Program-made: the position numbers and the translations under genes
Part shown: positions 1-6,317 of the stretch, piece by piece
Numbering within the stretch: position 1 is the stretch's first letter
Layout of the letters: every line of letters starts with the position of its first letter
The notes under the pieces: model-generated
The model's input: the letters and a program-made list of their open reading frames with translations, nothing else
The model's database searches: none
What the model was told of the DNA's origin: nothing
Source: JANWHZ01 sp964527385
GTDB taxonomy: Bacteria > Patescibacteriota > Saccharimonadia > Saccharimonadales > UBA4665
Assembly (NCBI GenBank): GCA_964527385.1
Contig: CAZGPZ010000052.1
Coordinates: 1 to 7,382 of the forward strand
Reading direction: 5' to 3'
DNA length: 7,382 nt

Positions 1-175
1 CAAGCCAGGCCGCGTCGTCATGTACGGCGATTTCGGCATCCCCTGCGGCGGCACGCACATCAAAAACATCCACGACATCGGTCGCGTCTACGCGACGAAG
101 CTGAAGGAGAAGAAGGGTGTTATCCGCCTAACCTACGCCGTCGAAGGCATTAACGGCCAAGCCGCACAGTATTAA
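1..175 (+). CDS. Alanyl-tRNA editing protein (AlaX-like), C-terminal end, 5' truncated
   Basis: The reading frame enters at base 2 and ends at TAA 173-175, leaving 57 residues. Residues 14-19 read PCGGTH, followed by IKNIHDIG. This is the CxxxH zinc-binding motif of the second additional domain shared by alanyl-tRNA synthetase and AlaX proteins. Cys15 and His19 would be two of the zinc ligands; the HxxxH pair would lie upstream, outside the window. The family hydrolyses tRNA(Ala) mischarged with serine or glycine. The protein ends only about 38 residues after the motif, whereas full-length AlaRS continues into a long C-Ala domain, so this is probably a freestanding trans-editing enzyme acting in the cytoplasm. 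The closing segment (KKGVIRLTY) fits the last strand of the domain. A synthetase lacking its C-Ala domain is the alternative. No terminator hairpin follows. Confidence 0.82.
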   Translation, partial: KPGRVVMYGDFGIPCGGTHIKNIHDIGRVYATKLKEKKGVIRLTYAVEGINGQAAQY

Positions 176-277
176 GCCATACCTGCTTGCGCTTTGCCCG
201 TTTATTGAGTACTGTCGGTCTAAGCTACGCCAGATTACTGATTAGATGTTGTTCGCGAGGTCCCGCGCGAAGAAGTT

Positions 278-796
278 TTGCCTTTTGATCAAGCAGCCGA
301 GATTAAAGAGACGGCTACATTTGTATCTTCAAGGGAAGGACCTGTTCGTGTCCACGAGATCGTACGGACCGACATCGCCAACCCTGTCACGGCAGAATCA
401 CTGGCCCGGTTGCATGACATGATTGCCGATCGCTTGCCAGGATCAGAAGAGCTCATAGCGCTCGACGCGTGCCGCTTCATCGCAAATACCAGGACGAACC
501 GTGGATCGATTGAACGGGTGCTCATTGACGAGAGCGGCGCGTTTGACAACGAGGCTCGGTTGGTAGCGCAATTACTGCGCGACATAATGAGGTTGCACCG
601 GCCACCGCGAACGCTACTACCGTCCACTGATGTTGGCTTTATCCCAAAAAGCTTGCGGGAACAAACCCCAGATATACTCGCTGCCCTTAACACCCTTCCG
701 CCACGTACGGCTATACTAGGCAAGCTGGTCATTTATTTGAAGCCGGACGACGGACGACCAAAAATAACGCTTGAAGAACTGATGGCCGGCCGATAA
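278..796 (+). CDS. Hypothetical protein, 172 aa, start uncertain
   Basis: I do not recognise this protein. It is soluble, with no signal peptide or membrane segment and a single Cys near residue 65, and has a balanced mix of charged and hydrophobic residues. The opposite frame is Ser/Arg-rich and looks like a shadow, which supports this strand. The C-terminal third contains VIYLKPDDGRPKITLEEL, which could be a strand-loop-helix end. The start is weak: TTG 278 is the only usual start codon near the 5' end, and it has only GAAGAAG (269-275) before it, unlike the AGGAGG sites elsewhere in the window. The frame is open from 242, just after TGA 239-241, and the untranslated codons read smoothly (DVVREVPREEVLPF). 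The next in-frame ATG is at 416. Either the gene starts at TTG, uses a nonstandard start, or has lost its 5' end. It ends at TAA 794-796 and converges on the minus-strand gene at 883-1530. Confidence 0.6.
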   Translation: MPFDQAAEIKETATFVSSREGPVRVHEIVRTDIANPVTAESLARLHDMIADRLPGSEELIALDACRFIANTRTNRGSIERVLIDESGAFDNEARLVAQLLRDIMRLHRPPRTLLPSTDVGFIPKSLREQTPDILAALNTLPPRTAILGKLVIYLKPDDGRPKITLEELMAGR

Positions 797-824
797 AACA
801 AGAATAATTGAACATTCAAACGCG

Positions 825-843
825 TGCGGGAAATGTCCAGGTG
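825..843 (+). repeat. Left copy of a 19-bp direct repeat flanking the 883-1530 gene
   Basis: TGCGGGAAATGTCCAGGTG matches the right copy at 1585-1603 at 16 of 19 positions, in the same orientation and offset by exactly 760 bp. Looser similarity continues to the right in both copies: an AAAA..GGT block, then a CGCG-rich stretch. The pair brackets the minus-strand gene. An 11-bp repeat GGCCGATAAAA (788-798 and 843-853) lies in the same intergenic stretch. Function unknown. Confidence 0.5.
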
Positions 844-882
844 GCCGATAAAATGGTCCCCGTACGCGAGCGTCGGCGCTGC

Positions 883-1530
883 TTATCCTTGCCGATAGGT
901 CACAGGGAAGTATTCGGCGCGTGATTCAGCTGAACAATAAAAGCTTACGGCAATTAGGTTTTTGTCAGTTGCGTCTGGCAAGCCGATCCCCAGCTTCATA
1001 GCGAATCGCAAAGTTGCTATTTCAAATCTACATTTCGTGCCTGAGTGCGTCTGAAGTGGTCTTATGTAGATCGTTAGTGCGTTGTTTTCAGGGTGGGCAT
1101 AAAAATCCGACGTTGACATTAGTGGAATCGAATTGTCGCCCGAATGCTGAACCAGGTTTTTGGCTACTGTGATGGTCCTCTCGTCATTCTCATATCTCAA
1201 GTATGCGACCATGGCTATCTGACAATACAAATGCAAATCGCTGAATTCACCCGGTCTTTCATAGCTGCATGTCCGGCTGACCTGGATATCTTTTCCACCA
1301 CTGTCTTTCAAAACTGATTCAGCCATTGCCGTTAGCTGGTCGTAGTCTGCCTTGGAGAACTTCTGGGTGTAAGCGTGGAACTGGTATGCGCAGATACCAG
1401 CAGTAATGACCAATAGTACTACAATCGCTGACGAGGCGAGTTTGTGTTGTTTGGTCCAACGCCACAACCTGGACATGCTCGCTTTCGGGCTGGTTTTGCT
1501 TATGCTCATAGCGCCATGGTACAGAGACAC
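883..1530 (-). CDS. Hypothetical single-pass membrane-anchored protein, up to 215 aa
   Basis: I do not recognise the family. A basic N-terminal segment with RLWRWTKQHK (residues 21-30) leads into a hydrophobic helix at about 33-52 (SSAIVVLLVITAG). That predicts an N-in, C-out single-pass anchor or uncleaved signal. The remaining ~160 residues would be outside the membrane and contain four Cys (88, 103, 167, 199), consistent with two disulfides. The longest frame starts at GTG 1530. ATG codons at residue 8 (1509) and residue 19 (1476) are realistic alternatives, and none has a clear Shine-Dalgarno; starting at residue 19 would still keep the basic and hydrophobic segments. Stop is TAA (883-885). 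It is transcribed divergently from the large secreted hydrolase and convergently with the gene at 278-796. A surface or accessory role next to the hydrolase is a guess from location only. Confidence 0.7.
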   Translation of the reverse strand: MSLYHGAMSISKTSPKASMSRLWRWTKQHKLASSAIVVLLVITAGICAYQFHAYTQKFSKADYDQLTAMAESVLKDSGGKDIQVSRTCSYERPGEFSDLHLYCQIAMVAYLRYENDERTITVAKNLVQHSGDNSIPLMSTSDFYAHPENNALTIYIRPLQTHSGTKCRFEIATLRFAMKLGIGLPDATDKNLIAVSFYCSAESRAEYFPVTYRQG

Positions 1531-1584
1531 GGATGGCTTGTAAAGTTAGGGTTCAGCGCACTGCAGTTGGCCCGCAGCCGCCAA

Positions 1585-1603
1585 TGCGGGAAATTTACAG
1601 GGG
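1585..1603 (+). repeat. Right copy of the 19-bp direct repeat flanking the 883-1530 gene
   Basis: TGCGGGAAATTTACAGGGG differs from the left copy (825-843) at three positions. It lies in the divergent intergenic region, upstream of the minus-strand gene and about 90 bp before the hydrolase promoter. Confidence 0.5.
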
Positions 1604-1676
1604 TAATTGCTCAAAAGGGTGAAAGTGGGAAACGCGCGCGAATCTGAACGGAACATGAATAATTTGCCTCAATGTA

Positions 1677-1705
1677 TTGTAAAACGTCATGTCCTTGCCT
1701 ATATT
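1677..1705 (+). promoter_or_regulatory. Predicted promoter of the secreted hydrolase
   Basis: TTGTAA (1677-1682) and TATATT (1700-1705) are separated by exactly 17 bp, a good sigma-70-type match. Transcription would start near 1712, giving a leader of about 28 nt before GTG 1740. The ATG at 1689 falls between the -35 and -10 boxes, so it could not be in this transcript. Confidence 0.6.
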
Positions 1706-1727
1706 ACCAGGCAATGTTGGCATGAGT

Positions 1728-1732
1728 GGAGG
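1728..1732 (+). promoter_or_regulatory. Shine-Dalgarno site that fixes the hydrolase start at GTG 1740
   Basis: GGAGG, extended as GGAGGTAAGG, lies 7 nt upstream of GTG 1740-1742. This is near-ideal spacing. No comparable site precedes ATG 1689 or the in-frame ATG at 1722. Confidence 0.8.
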
Positions 1733-1739
1733 TAAGGTT

Positions 1740-4700
1740 GTGACTACGATAAAAATCCGATGGAACTACGTGAGGGGCTTGAATTTTGCCCTAGTATTAA
1801 GTGTCGTGTTTATTTTAGTGCTTTCTATGCAAGCGCGCTCGTATGCTGATGCAGGCACCTGGCTGGACGGGGATTTTCCAACCTTGTCCGTAGATCATAC
1901 CTCGACTACCTTCATGCAGGGGCGGAAAACGTGTGTTCTGACTAGTTTTTTCTATTTCTCATATGGTACGGATCCCAAAAGCGAAGGGAAGATCCAAAGT
2001 GCGGGCGGTTGCGATGAAAGCAATGCGCTCGGGGATTTTTACAACAGCAACAATGACGAAACGGCAGACAACTTTGATTTTATCGAACCCACGACCAGCA
2101 TTGCTTTTCGTGTTCTGAGCCCGGATGGCCACCTGGCGGGAGTGACGCCTATCCCCGTGCAAGCCGGCTTTTTCTGGAAGGAGGGTAGTACCCGGTGGGG
2201 AAATCCAGTCGCGCCCCATTTTTATACCGACTTCGGGACTGCGGGCAGTTTTGGCAAGTATTCGTACGGTGCGTACCCTCATAATACCCGGGAACTTGCG
2301 TATGAGCTTAACACTGTAGGCAGCACGTTGAGTGACAGTGTTGGCAATAAATTGTATATGCACTCGTATGCTTTCTCTGGTAATGGTGCATGGATGGTGG
2401 CTGAGATTGATGGCTTGGGCCTGGTCCGCATAGATACAAAGAGCTTGGACATGCAACTGTTTGATCAAATCAAGCTCGCGTATAACCTTGGCTTTTCCCC
2501 GCAAATGAAGCTTGCGATCAGTAACGACGGCAAATTAGTAGTGAAAAGCGGGCAGAATGTAGGGAACACTACGGTATATGATCTAAGCGGCTGTCAGCAC
2601 AGCCCGTTCAAGGTTGGCGTCGATAATAGTTCGGCAATACTAGGTTGCCAGCACCGCGATCTGGAGCAAAGCCTGCGCGCGCAGCTGAGCAACTACCAAT
2701 ACCTGTACTCAATGCATTTTGACAACAGTGGCAAAAGCATATCTGCCGTAGCCGTTAGTACTGGCCTGAACGGGATAGCACTCTATAACGATGTCCAGTA
2801 TTCAGTTGCTGGTTATTCGCCCGCCCATGTCGGGTATATCGCGCTTGGTGACAGCTTTAGCAGCGGGGAGGGCGCATATGATTATGTACTTGGCACTAAC
2901 AGCTCTGATAACAGTTGCCACCTTAGCTACCGGAGTTATCCGTATCTTGCGGCTTCCGTGTTGGACATCAACGATTTTCACAGTGTTGCTTGCAGCGGGG
3001 CTGTATCGGATAATTATTTCTCGCCCCAGGAAGCGCAGAACCCCAACGAGATAAACCCACTTGGTAGCTGGGAACCAGGAATTAAGGCCCAGCAAACATA
3101 CCTATATCGTGCCGATAATACTTCGGTCGTCACCATATCTATGATTGGCAACGACATTGGTTTTTCGGCCAAACTGAAACGCTGCCTGCTTGTCGCAGAC
3201 TCATGCTTTCACTACAAAGAAGACCGTGAAAGTATCGCGGACGAAATTTACGGCAAATTCCATACACTTGTCAGTTTGTATAGGCAAATCAAAGAAGACT
3301 CTGGCGATCCGGACCATGTGAAAGTATATGTGCTCGGCTACCCGCAGATCGTTGGGAACGGCTCGTGCGGCGCGAATGTGTGGTTTGACCCGGAAGAGCG
3401 GCAAATGGCCCAAGGGATGATAGCTTACCTCGATGCAGTAATCAAAGCTGCGACGGTTAACGCTGGCGTTCAATACATCGATGTCGAGCATGCGTTCGAT
3501 GGGCACCGCCTGTGCGAGAATGCTCCGTTTGCGGTCAATGGGCTGTCGGTAGACCGAAGCGCGATTCACGGCCCGTCAGGTATCGTGGATGTTGCGAACT
3601 CAAGTTTTCACCCCGACCCACTTGGTCACGAGTTGATGAGCCAATCACTTTTGCTCCAGTCGGACAATTTTACAAAGCCGATGCCTGACCAATCGTTGGT
3701 GCATGTGCCGTACGTCGACTCTCCTGAATATGACGCTTTTGTAAATAATGCGCCAACTGGCGGAACAGTTACACGGCTCGTATATGTTGGAGGGAGTGAA
3801 ACGTGGGCGGTCGTTAGGCGGGCGGAGTTGCCTTTCGTGATCAACCTAGGTATTACCGCGGCAAACCAAGCATATCAGGTGTGGTTCAATTCATCGCCTA
3901 CCTATGCAGGTACGCTTATGAGTGATAAAGACGGGAATATCGTGGGGAACGTGCCCGTGCCAGGCGACCTTGATCCGGGCTATCACATGGTGCATATTTA
4001 CGGCAAAGACATTGCTGGCCAGGATATCGACATGTACGAGACAGTCTATGTCGCGGCGAGCGCGGATGACTATAACGGAGATGGGATCCCGAACGACCAA
4101 GACCCGTGCGTGATCGTGCCGGCTTCAGGCGTAGACCAGGACAGAGACGGCATTGACGACGCCTGCGATGGCGACGTCGAACCGGCGCCGGCTGACACAA
4201 CACCGCCGGAAATAACGGGCGTCCCCGACCGGGAGCCCGACCATGACGGTTGGTACGACCATGACGTGGCAATTCATTGGACATCGTCAGATCCCGGCCC
4301 AAGCAGCGGCGACCCAACCCAACCCGAAGATACTATCGCCAATATCGAGGGCGACCACACATACACCAGCGGCCAGAGCTGCGATCCGGTTGGCAATTGT
4401 GCAAATGGCAGTTTGGACGTCAAGCTGGATAAAACCAGCCCCAGCATATCATTTACGACTGACCCTGTACCGAATACGTCGGGGTGGAATAGTACCGCGA
4501 CGACAGTGACATTCCTATGCGCGGACGGGGTGAACGGGGTGGCGAGCTGCACCGACCCCATTACCGTTTCTGGCGATGGCGTGCATATTCTCACCGGAAC
4601 GGCAACTGATAATGCGGGCAACACCACAACGACATCTGCCACTATTAACATTGATAAGACCGCCCCCAGCGTGGATGGTTTTGAGTGGCTCGGCAATCCC

Positions 4701-5453
4701 CGGGCAACGGGCGGCACGGCGATTTTGACCGTACATGCCAGCGACAACTTGTCGGGTGTCTCACGCGCCGAATATTTCGTCGGCGACAGTGATCCAGGAG
4801 CGGGCCACGCGACCGCCATGCCTGCCAGTAGTACTGGCTTTGCGTCTGCGTTCGGCGAAGATATGCCGGTGGGGGTTTATAAAGTGAACATGAGGACCGA
4901 AGATGCTGCCGGAAACTGGAGCGCGGTGGCTAGCGATTACCTCGTCATCTACAACCCGTTTAGCACGAGCATGATCGGGCACCGTTTTGCCACGCCATCA
5001 CTCGAAAACGGCGATAACCTGCCGTGGCTAGATAGCGCGCCCCAGGATTCGGCGAAATTTGCATTCAGCGTAGGCTATGACATGAAGGGAAACCAACTGC
5101 CCAATAACGCCCTGCAGTTCATGTACAACACCGGTTCCCAGTGCAATAATCCGGGCAAAGCCCACAGCTGTCATTCATTTGCTTTGGACGCGACATCGGT
5201 CGGCTGGTTCACGGTTCAAGGCGCAGGAAACAGCATCGGCATTTGCCAGGGGAACGCACGGCTAGTCATCGACGGGGAGGCGCAAAGTGTATTGTTCATG
5301 TTGGCGGGTGTTGATAGCGAAAGGCTTGGACCCACCGTCCAAGATCATCTACGTTTGCAGATATTCAAAGAGGGTGATAACCCCAGCAGCGCCCAGCCAA
5401 TCTACCGTATAGATGACGACGTTGCGCGCGGGAATATTAATGTTCGGAGCTAG
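1740..5453 (+). CDS. Large secreted multidomain SGNH/GDSL hydrolase, 1237 aa
   Basis: Predicted exported esterase or lipase-type hydrolase; substrate unknown. Residues 1-38 form a signal peptide: basic start, hydrophobic core at about 14-30, cleavage after ADA (36-38). Residues 39-360 contain at least three propeller-like units, for example SGNGAWMVAEIDG...LVRID and LAISNDGKLVV. The SGNH domain (about 361-640) has all four blocks: GDSF with Ser372, CSGA with Gly420, GND with Asn471, and SFHPD with His624. The usual Asp three residues before the His is Ser621. Residues 676-774 look like an Ig-type domain (SDKDGN...DPGYHMVHIYG). Residues 776-812 match thrombospondin type 3 calcium loops (DYNGDGIPNDQDPC, DQDRDGIDDACD). 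Ig-like repeats follow (820-1073), then a C-terminal beta domain (1074-1237) resembling the post-COAP-1 type. There is no LPXTG or C-terminal membrane helix. Nineteen Cys fit an oxidised, extracellular protein. It has its own promoter and stands alone. Confidence 0.88.
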   Translation: MTTIKIRWNYVRGLNFALVLSVVFILVLSMQARSYADAGTWLDGDFPTLSVDHTSTTFMQGRKTCVLTSFFYFSYGTDPKSEGKIQSAGGCDESNALGDFYNSNNDETADNFDFIEPTTSIAFRVLSPDGHLAGVTPIPVQAGFFWKEGSTRWGNPVAPHFYTDFGTAGSFGKYSYGAYPHNTRELAYELNTVGSTLSDSVGNKLYMHSYAFSGNGAWMVAEIDGLGLVRIDTKSLDMQLFDQIKLAYNLGFSPQMKLAISNDGKLVVKSGQNVGNTTVYDLSGCQHSPFKVGVDNSSAILGCQHRDLEQSLRAQLSNYQYLYSMHFDNSGKSISAVAVSTGLNGIALYNDVQYSVAGYSPAHVGYIALGDSFSSGEGAYDYVLGTNSSDNSCHLSYRSYPYLAASVLDINDFHSVACSGAVSDNYFSPQEAQNPNEINPLGSWEPGIKAQQTYLYRADNTSVVTISMIGNDIGFSAKLKRCLLVADSCFHYKEDRESIADEIYGKFHTLVSLYRQIKEDSGDPDHVKVYVLGYPQIVGNGSCGANVWFDPEERQMAQGMIAYLDAVIKAATVNAGVQYIDVEHAFDGHRLCENAPFAVNGLSVDRSAIHGPSGIVDVANSSFHPDPLGHELMSQSLLLQSDNFTKPMPDQSLVHVPYVDSPEYDAFVNNAPTGGTVTRLVYVGGSETWAVVRRAELPFVINLGITAANQAYQVWFNSSPTYAGTLMSDKDGNIVGNVPVPGDLDPGYHMVHIYGKDIAGQDIDMYETVYVAASADDYNGDGIPNDQDPCVIVPASGVDQDRDGIDDACDGDVEPAPADTTPPEITGVPDREPDHDGWYDHDVAIHWTSSDPGPSSGDPTQPEDTIANIEGDHTYTSGQSCDPVGNCANGSLDVKLDKTSPSISFTTDPVPNTSGWNSTATTVTFLCADGVNGVASCTDPITVSGDGVHILTGTATDNAGNTTTTSATINIDKTAPSVDGFEWLGNPRATGGTAILTVHASDNLSGVSRAEYFVGDSDPGAGHATAMPASSTGFASAFGEDMPVGVYKVNMRTEDAAGNWSAVASDYLVIYNPFSTSMIGHRFATPSLENGDNLPWLDSAPQDSAKFAFSVGYDMKGNQLPNNALQFMYNTGSQCNNPGKAHSCHSFALDATSVGWFTVQGAGNSIGICQGNARLVIDGEAQSVLFMLAGVDSERLGPTVQDHLRLQIFKEGDNPSSAQPIYRIDDDVARGNINVRS
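4197..4958 (+). repeat. Tandem Ig-like repeat region within the secreted hydrolase
   Basis: Three related protein units begin at TTPPEI (4197), DKTSPSI (4428) and DKTAPSV (4653), spaced about 77 and 75 residues apart. The first two share a GW motif (DGWYDHDVAIHW and SGWNSTATTVTF) and a close Cys pair each (881/887 and 927/937). The second and third share a DNAGN or EDAAGNW strand near the end. The third is longer and lacks the Cys pair. The units diverge too much at DNA level for recent duplication. They probably act as a stalk or adhesion spacer. Confidence 0.65.
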
Positions 5454-5463
5454 TGGGCTGCCA

Positions 5464-5524
5464 AGAAAAATTTTCGTGCCACATACTTGGCGGATGATCA
5501 TAAAGGTAGTACGAAAATTATTTT
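5464..5524. promoter_or_regulatory. Upstream degenerate copies of the ACGAAAATTTTCGT operator
   Basis: Positions 5464-5477 match the 14-bp palindrome at 12 of 14 positions with an intact right half (AATTTTCGT). Positions 5511-5524 match at 11 of 14 with an intact left half (ACGAAAATT). The two intact halves form a 9-bp inverted repeat with a 33-bp gap. Centres lie 47 and 41 bp apart on the way to the perfect site at 5552-5565. They suggest auxiliary sites for a dimeric regulator, although the local AT-richness raises the chance of coincidence. Confidence 0.5.
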
Positions 5525-5546
5525 TACACCTACGCAAAATTCATAC

Positions 5547-5575
5547 TTGACACGAAAATTTTCGTAAGACATAAT
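5547..5575 (+). promoter_or_regulatory. Strong predicted promoter of the 5600 gene
   Basis: A perfect -35 box TTGACA (5547-5552) and CATAAT (5570-5575) are separated by exactly 17 bp. Transcription would begin near 5582, giving an 18-nt leader that contains AGGAGGG (5590-5596). The spacer is almost filled by the palindrome at 5552-5565, so a bound protein would block polymerase. Confidence 0.8.
5552..5565. promoter_or_regulatory. Perfect 14-bp palindromic operator between -35 and -10
   Basis: ACGAAAATTTTCGT is its own reverse complement. It overlaps the last base of the -35 box and ends 4 bp before the -10 box. With a normal 17-bp spacer, this position is typical of repressor operators rather than MerR-type activator sites, which use longer spacers. 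I cannot assign it to a known regulator. No gene in the window shows an obvious helix-turn-helix to act on it. Confidence 0.7.
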
Positions 5576-5599
5576 CCCCTCAAACCAACAGGAGGGAAT

Positions 5600-6262
5600 A
5601 TGCGCGACCTAGAACTTTTAGCGGAATTAGCCGACGGCGGCAAAGCTATCAACGCGGCGGAAGCCAGGCGGCAAGCGGACGCGGGCGCCGTAGTCGTGAT
5701 ATCGCTTGACCCGGTGCATGAGGACTTGTTGGAAGGCGGCATCGAGACCTACCAGCAGCTCGTCGCCCATATCGTGCGGATCCTGGCGCTGGCGGCACCG
5801 ATTGCCGCTATGGCGATCAACCCGAAGAAATTCGCCACGCAAGATGTCGGGCAATGGGTAAATCGCGACAATAGCAAGCCTACCGGCCGGAAGGGCTGGG
5901 AAATCTACGGGTGGCAGGACCACCGGCTATGGTTGTACCAGGGGGAACTTGGCCGCTTGGCACAACAAGGACGCTATACTGGCACGCGGGACCGAATACG
6001 TGAAGCGACCTACCAGCCAGATGGCCGTATAGAGGAATCGGTTTGGGAGGATGACGACAAAGGCCGCATAAGAGTCGGGCCATACGATGTCACTGAAGAC
6101 GCGGAGCCATACGCCCGGTATATTGCCGAGAGGCGCGCGGGCAGGCATTTCTTCGCATTCTGCGAGCGCACTGGCGTGCTCGGCATCGTCTTGGACGGCG
6201 TCTCGCGCCAGCTCGGCTTGCTCGACCCGCCCGAGCCCACCGCGGGCGATTATTCCATCTAG
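5600..6262 (+). CDS. Hypothetical soluble protein, 220 aa
   Basis: I do not recognise the family. The start is ATG 5600, preceded by AGGAGGG (5590-5596) only 3-4 nt away, which is close but unambiguous. The N-terminal half is Ala-rich and helical-looking, with one hydrophobic stretch at about 52-73 (LVAHIVRILALAAPIAAMAI); it carries a His and an Arg, so a buried or amphipathic helix fits as well as a membrane one. The middle is rich in aromatic residues (Trp86, 100, 105, 111, 149). A charged segment EESVWEDDDKGRIRVG (145-160) follows, then a helix rich in Arg (YARYIAERRAGRH). No signal peptide and no catalytic motif are evident. The gene is monocistronic: its own strong promoter with a palindromic operator lies upstream, and a convergent gene ends 55 bp downstream. 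This control suggests a conditionally expressed product. Confidence 0.78.
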   Translation: MRDLELLAELADGGKAINAAEARRQADAGAVVVISLDPVHEDLLEGGIETYQQLVAHIVRILALAAPIAAMAINPKKFATQDVGQWVNRDNSKPTGRKGWEIYGWQDHRLWLYQGELGRLAQQGRYTGTRDRIREATYQPDGRIEESVWEDDDKGRIRVGPYDVTEDAEPYARYIAERRAGRHFFAFCERTGVLGIVLDGVSRQLGLLDPPEPTAGDYSI

Positions 6263-6267
6263 CAGCA

Positions 6268-6283
6268 GCACAGTCATCTGTGC
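6268..6283. terminator. Possible hairpin between convergent genes
   Basis: GCACAG and CTGTGC form a perfect 6-bp stem around a TCAT loop, 5 bp after the stop of the 5600 gene. There is no T-run on either strand after the stem, so it is not a canonical intrinsic terminator. It may slow polymerase or protect the 3' end. Confidence 0.3.
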
Positions 6284-6317
6284 AATCGACGTCCAACACT
6301 CTTGGGAGTAGCCTTGT

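Noticed and set aside
176..277. Possible promoter or terminator between the editing gene and the 278 gene
   Set aside because: The best -35/-10 match (TTGCGC, 17 bp, TACTGT) is poor and no hairpin with a T-run is present. I see nothing supportable in this stretch.
246..420. Short frame beginning at ATG 246 with good-looking start
   Set aside because: It is about 57 codons, overlaps the 278-796 gene in another frame, is Arg/Leu-rich with no ribosome site, and looks like a shadow.
869..880. AGCG-TCGG-CGCT hairpin between convergent genes as a terminator
   Set aside because: A four-base-pair stem with no T-run on either strand; likely chance in GC-rich sequence.
788..897. GCCGATA three times (789, 844, 891), twice as GGCCGATAAAA, as iterons
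   Set aside because: Only three short copies with uneven spacing (55 and 47 bp), the first over a stop codon and the last inside a gene end. No replication gene is nearby.
1444..1647. Plus-strand open frame overlapping the start of the membrane-protein gene
   Set aside because: No ribosome site, composition unlike protein, and it spans the intergenic repeat.
3916..4819. Long open frames opposite and overlapping the hydrolase
   Set aside because: They are Arg/Pro/Ser-rich antisense shadows of the repeat-rich coding region, with no ribosome sites.
5460..5491. GCCAAG / CTTGGC inverted repeat just after the hydrolase stop, as a terminator
   Set aside because: The stem is only 6 bp with a 20-nt loop and no T-run follows. 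It overlaps the operator-like repeats.
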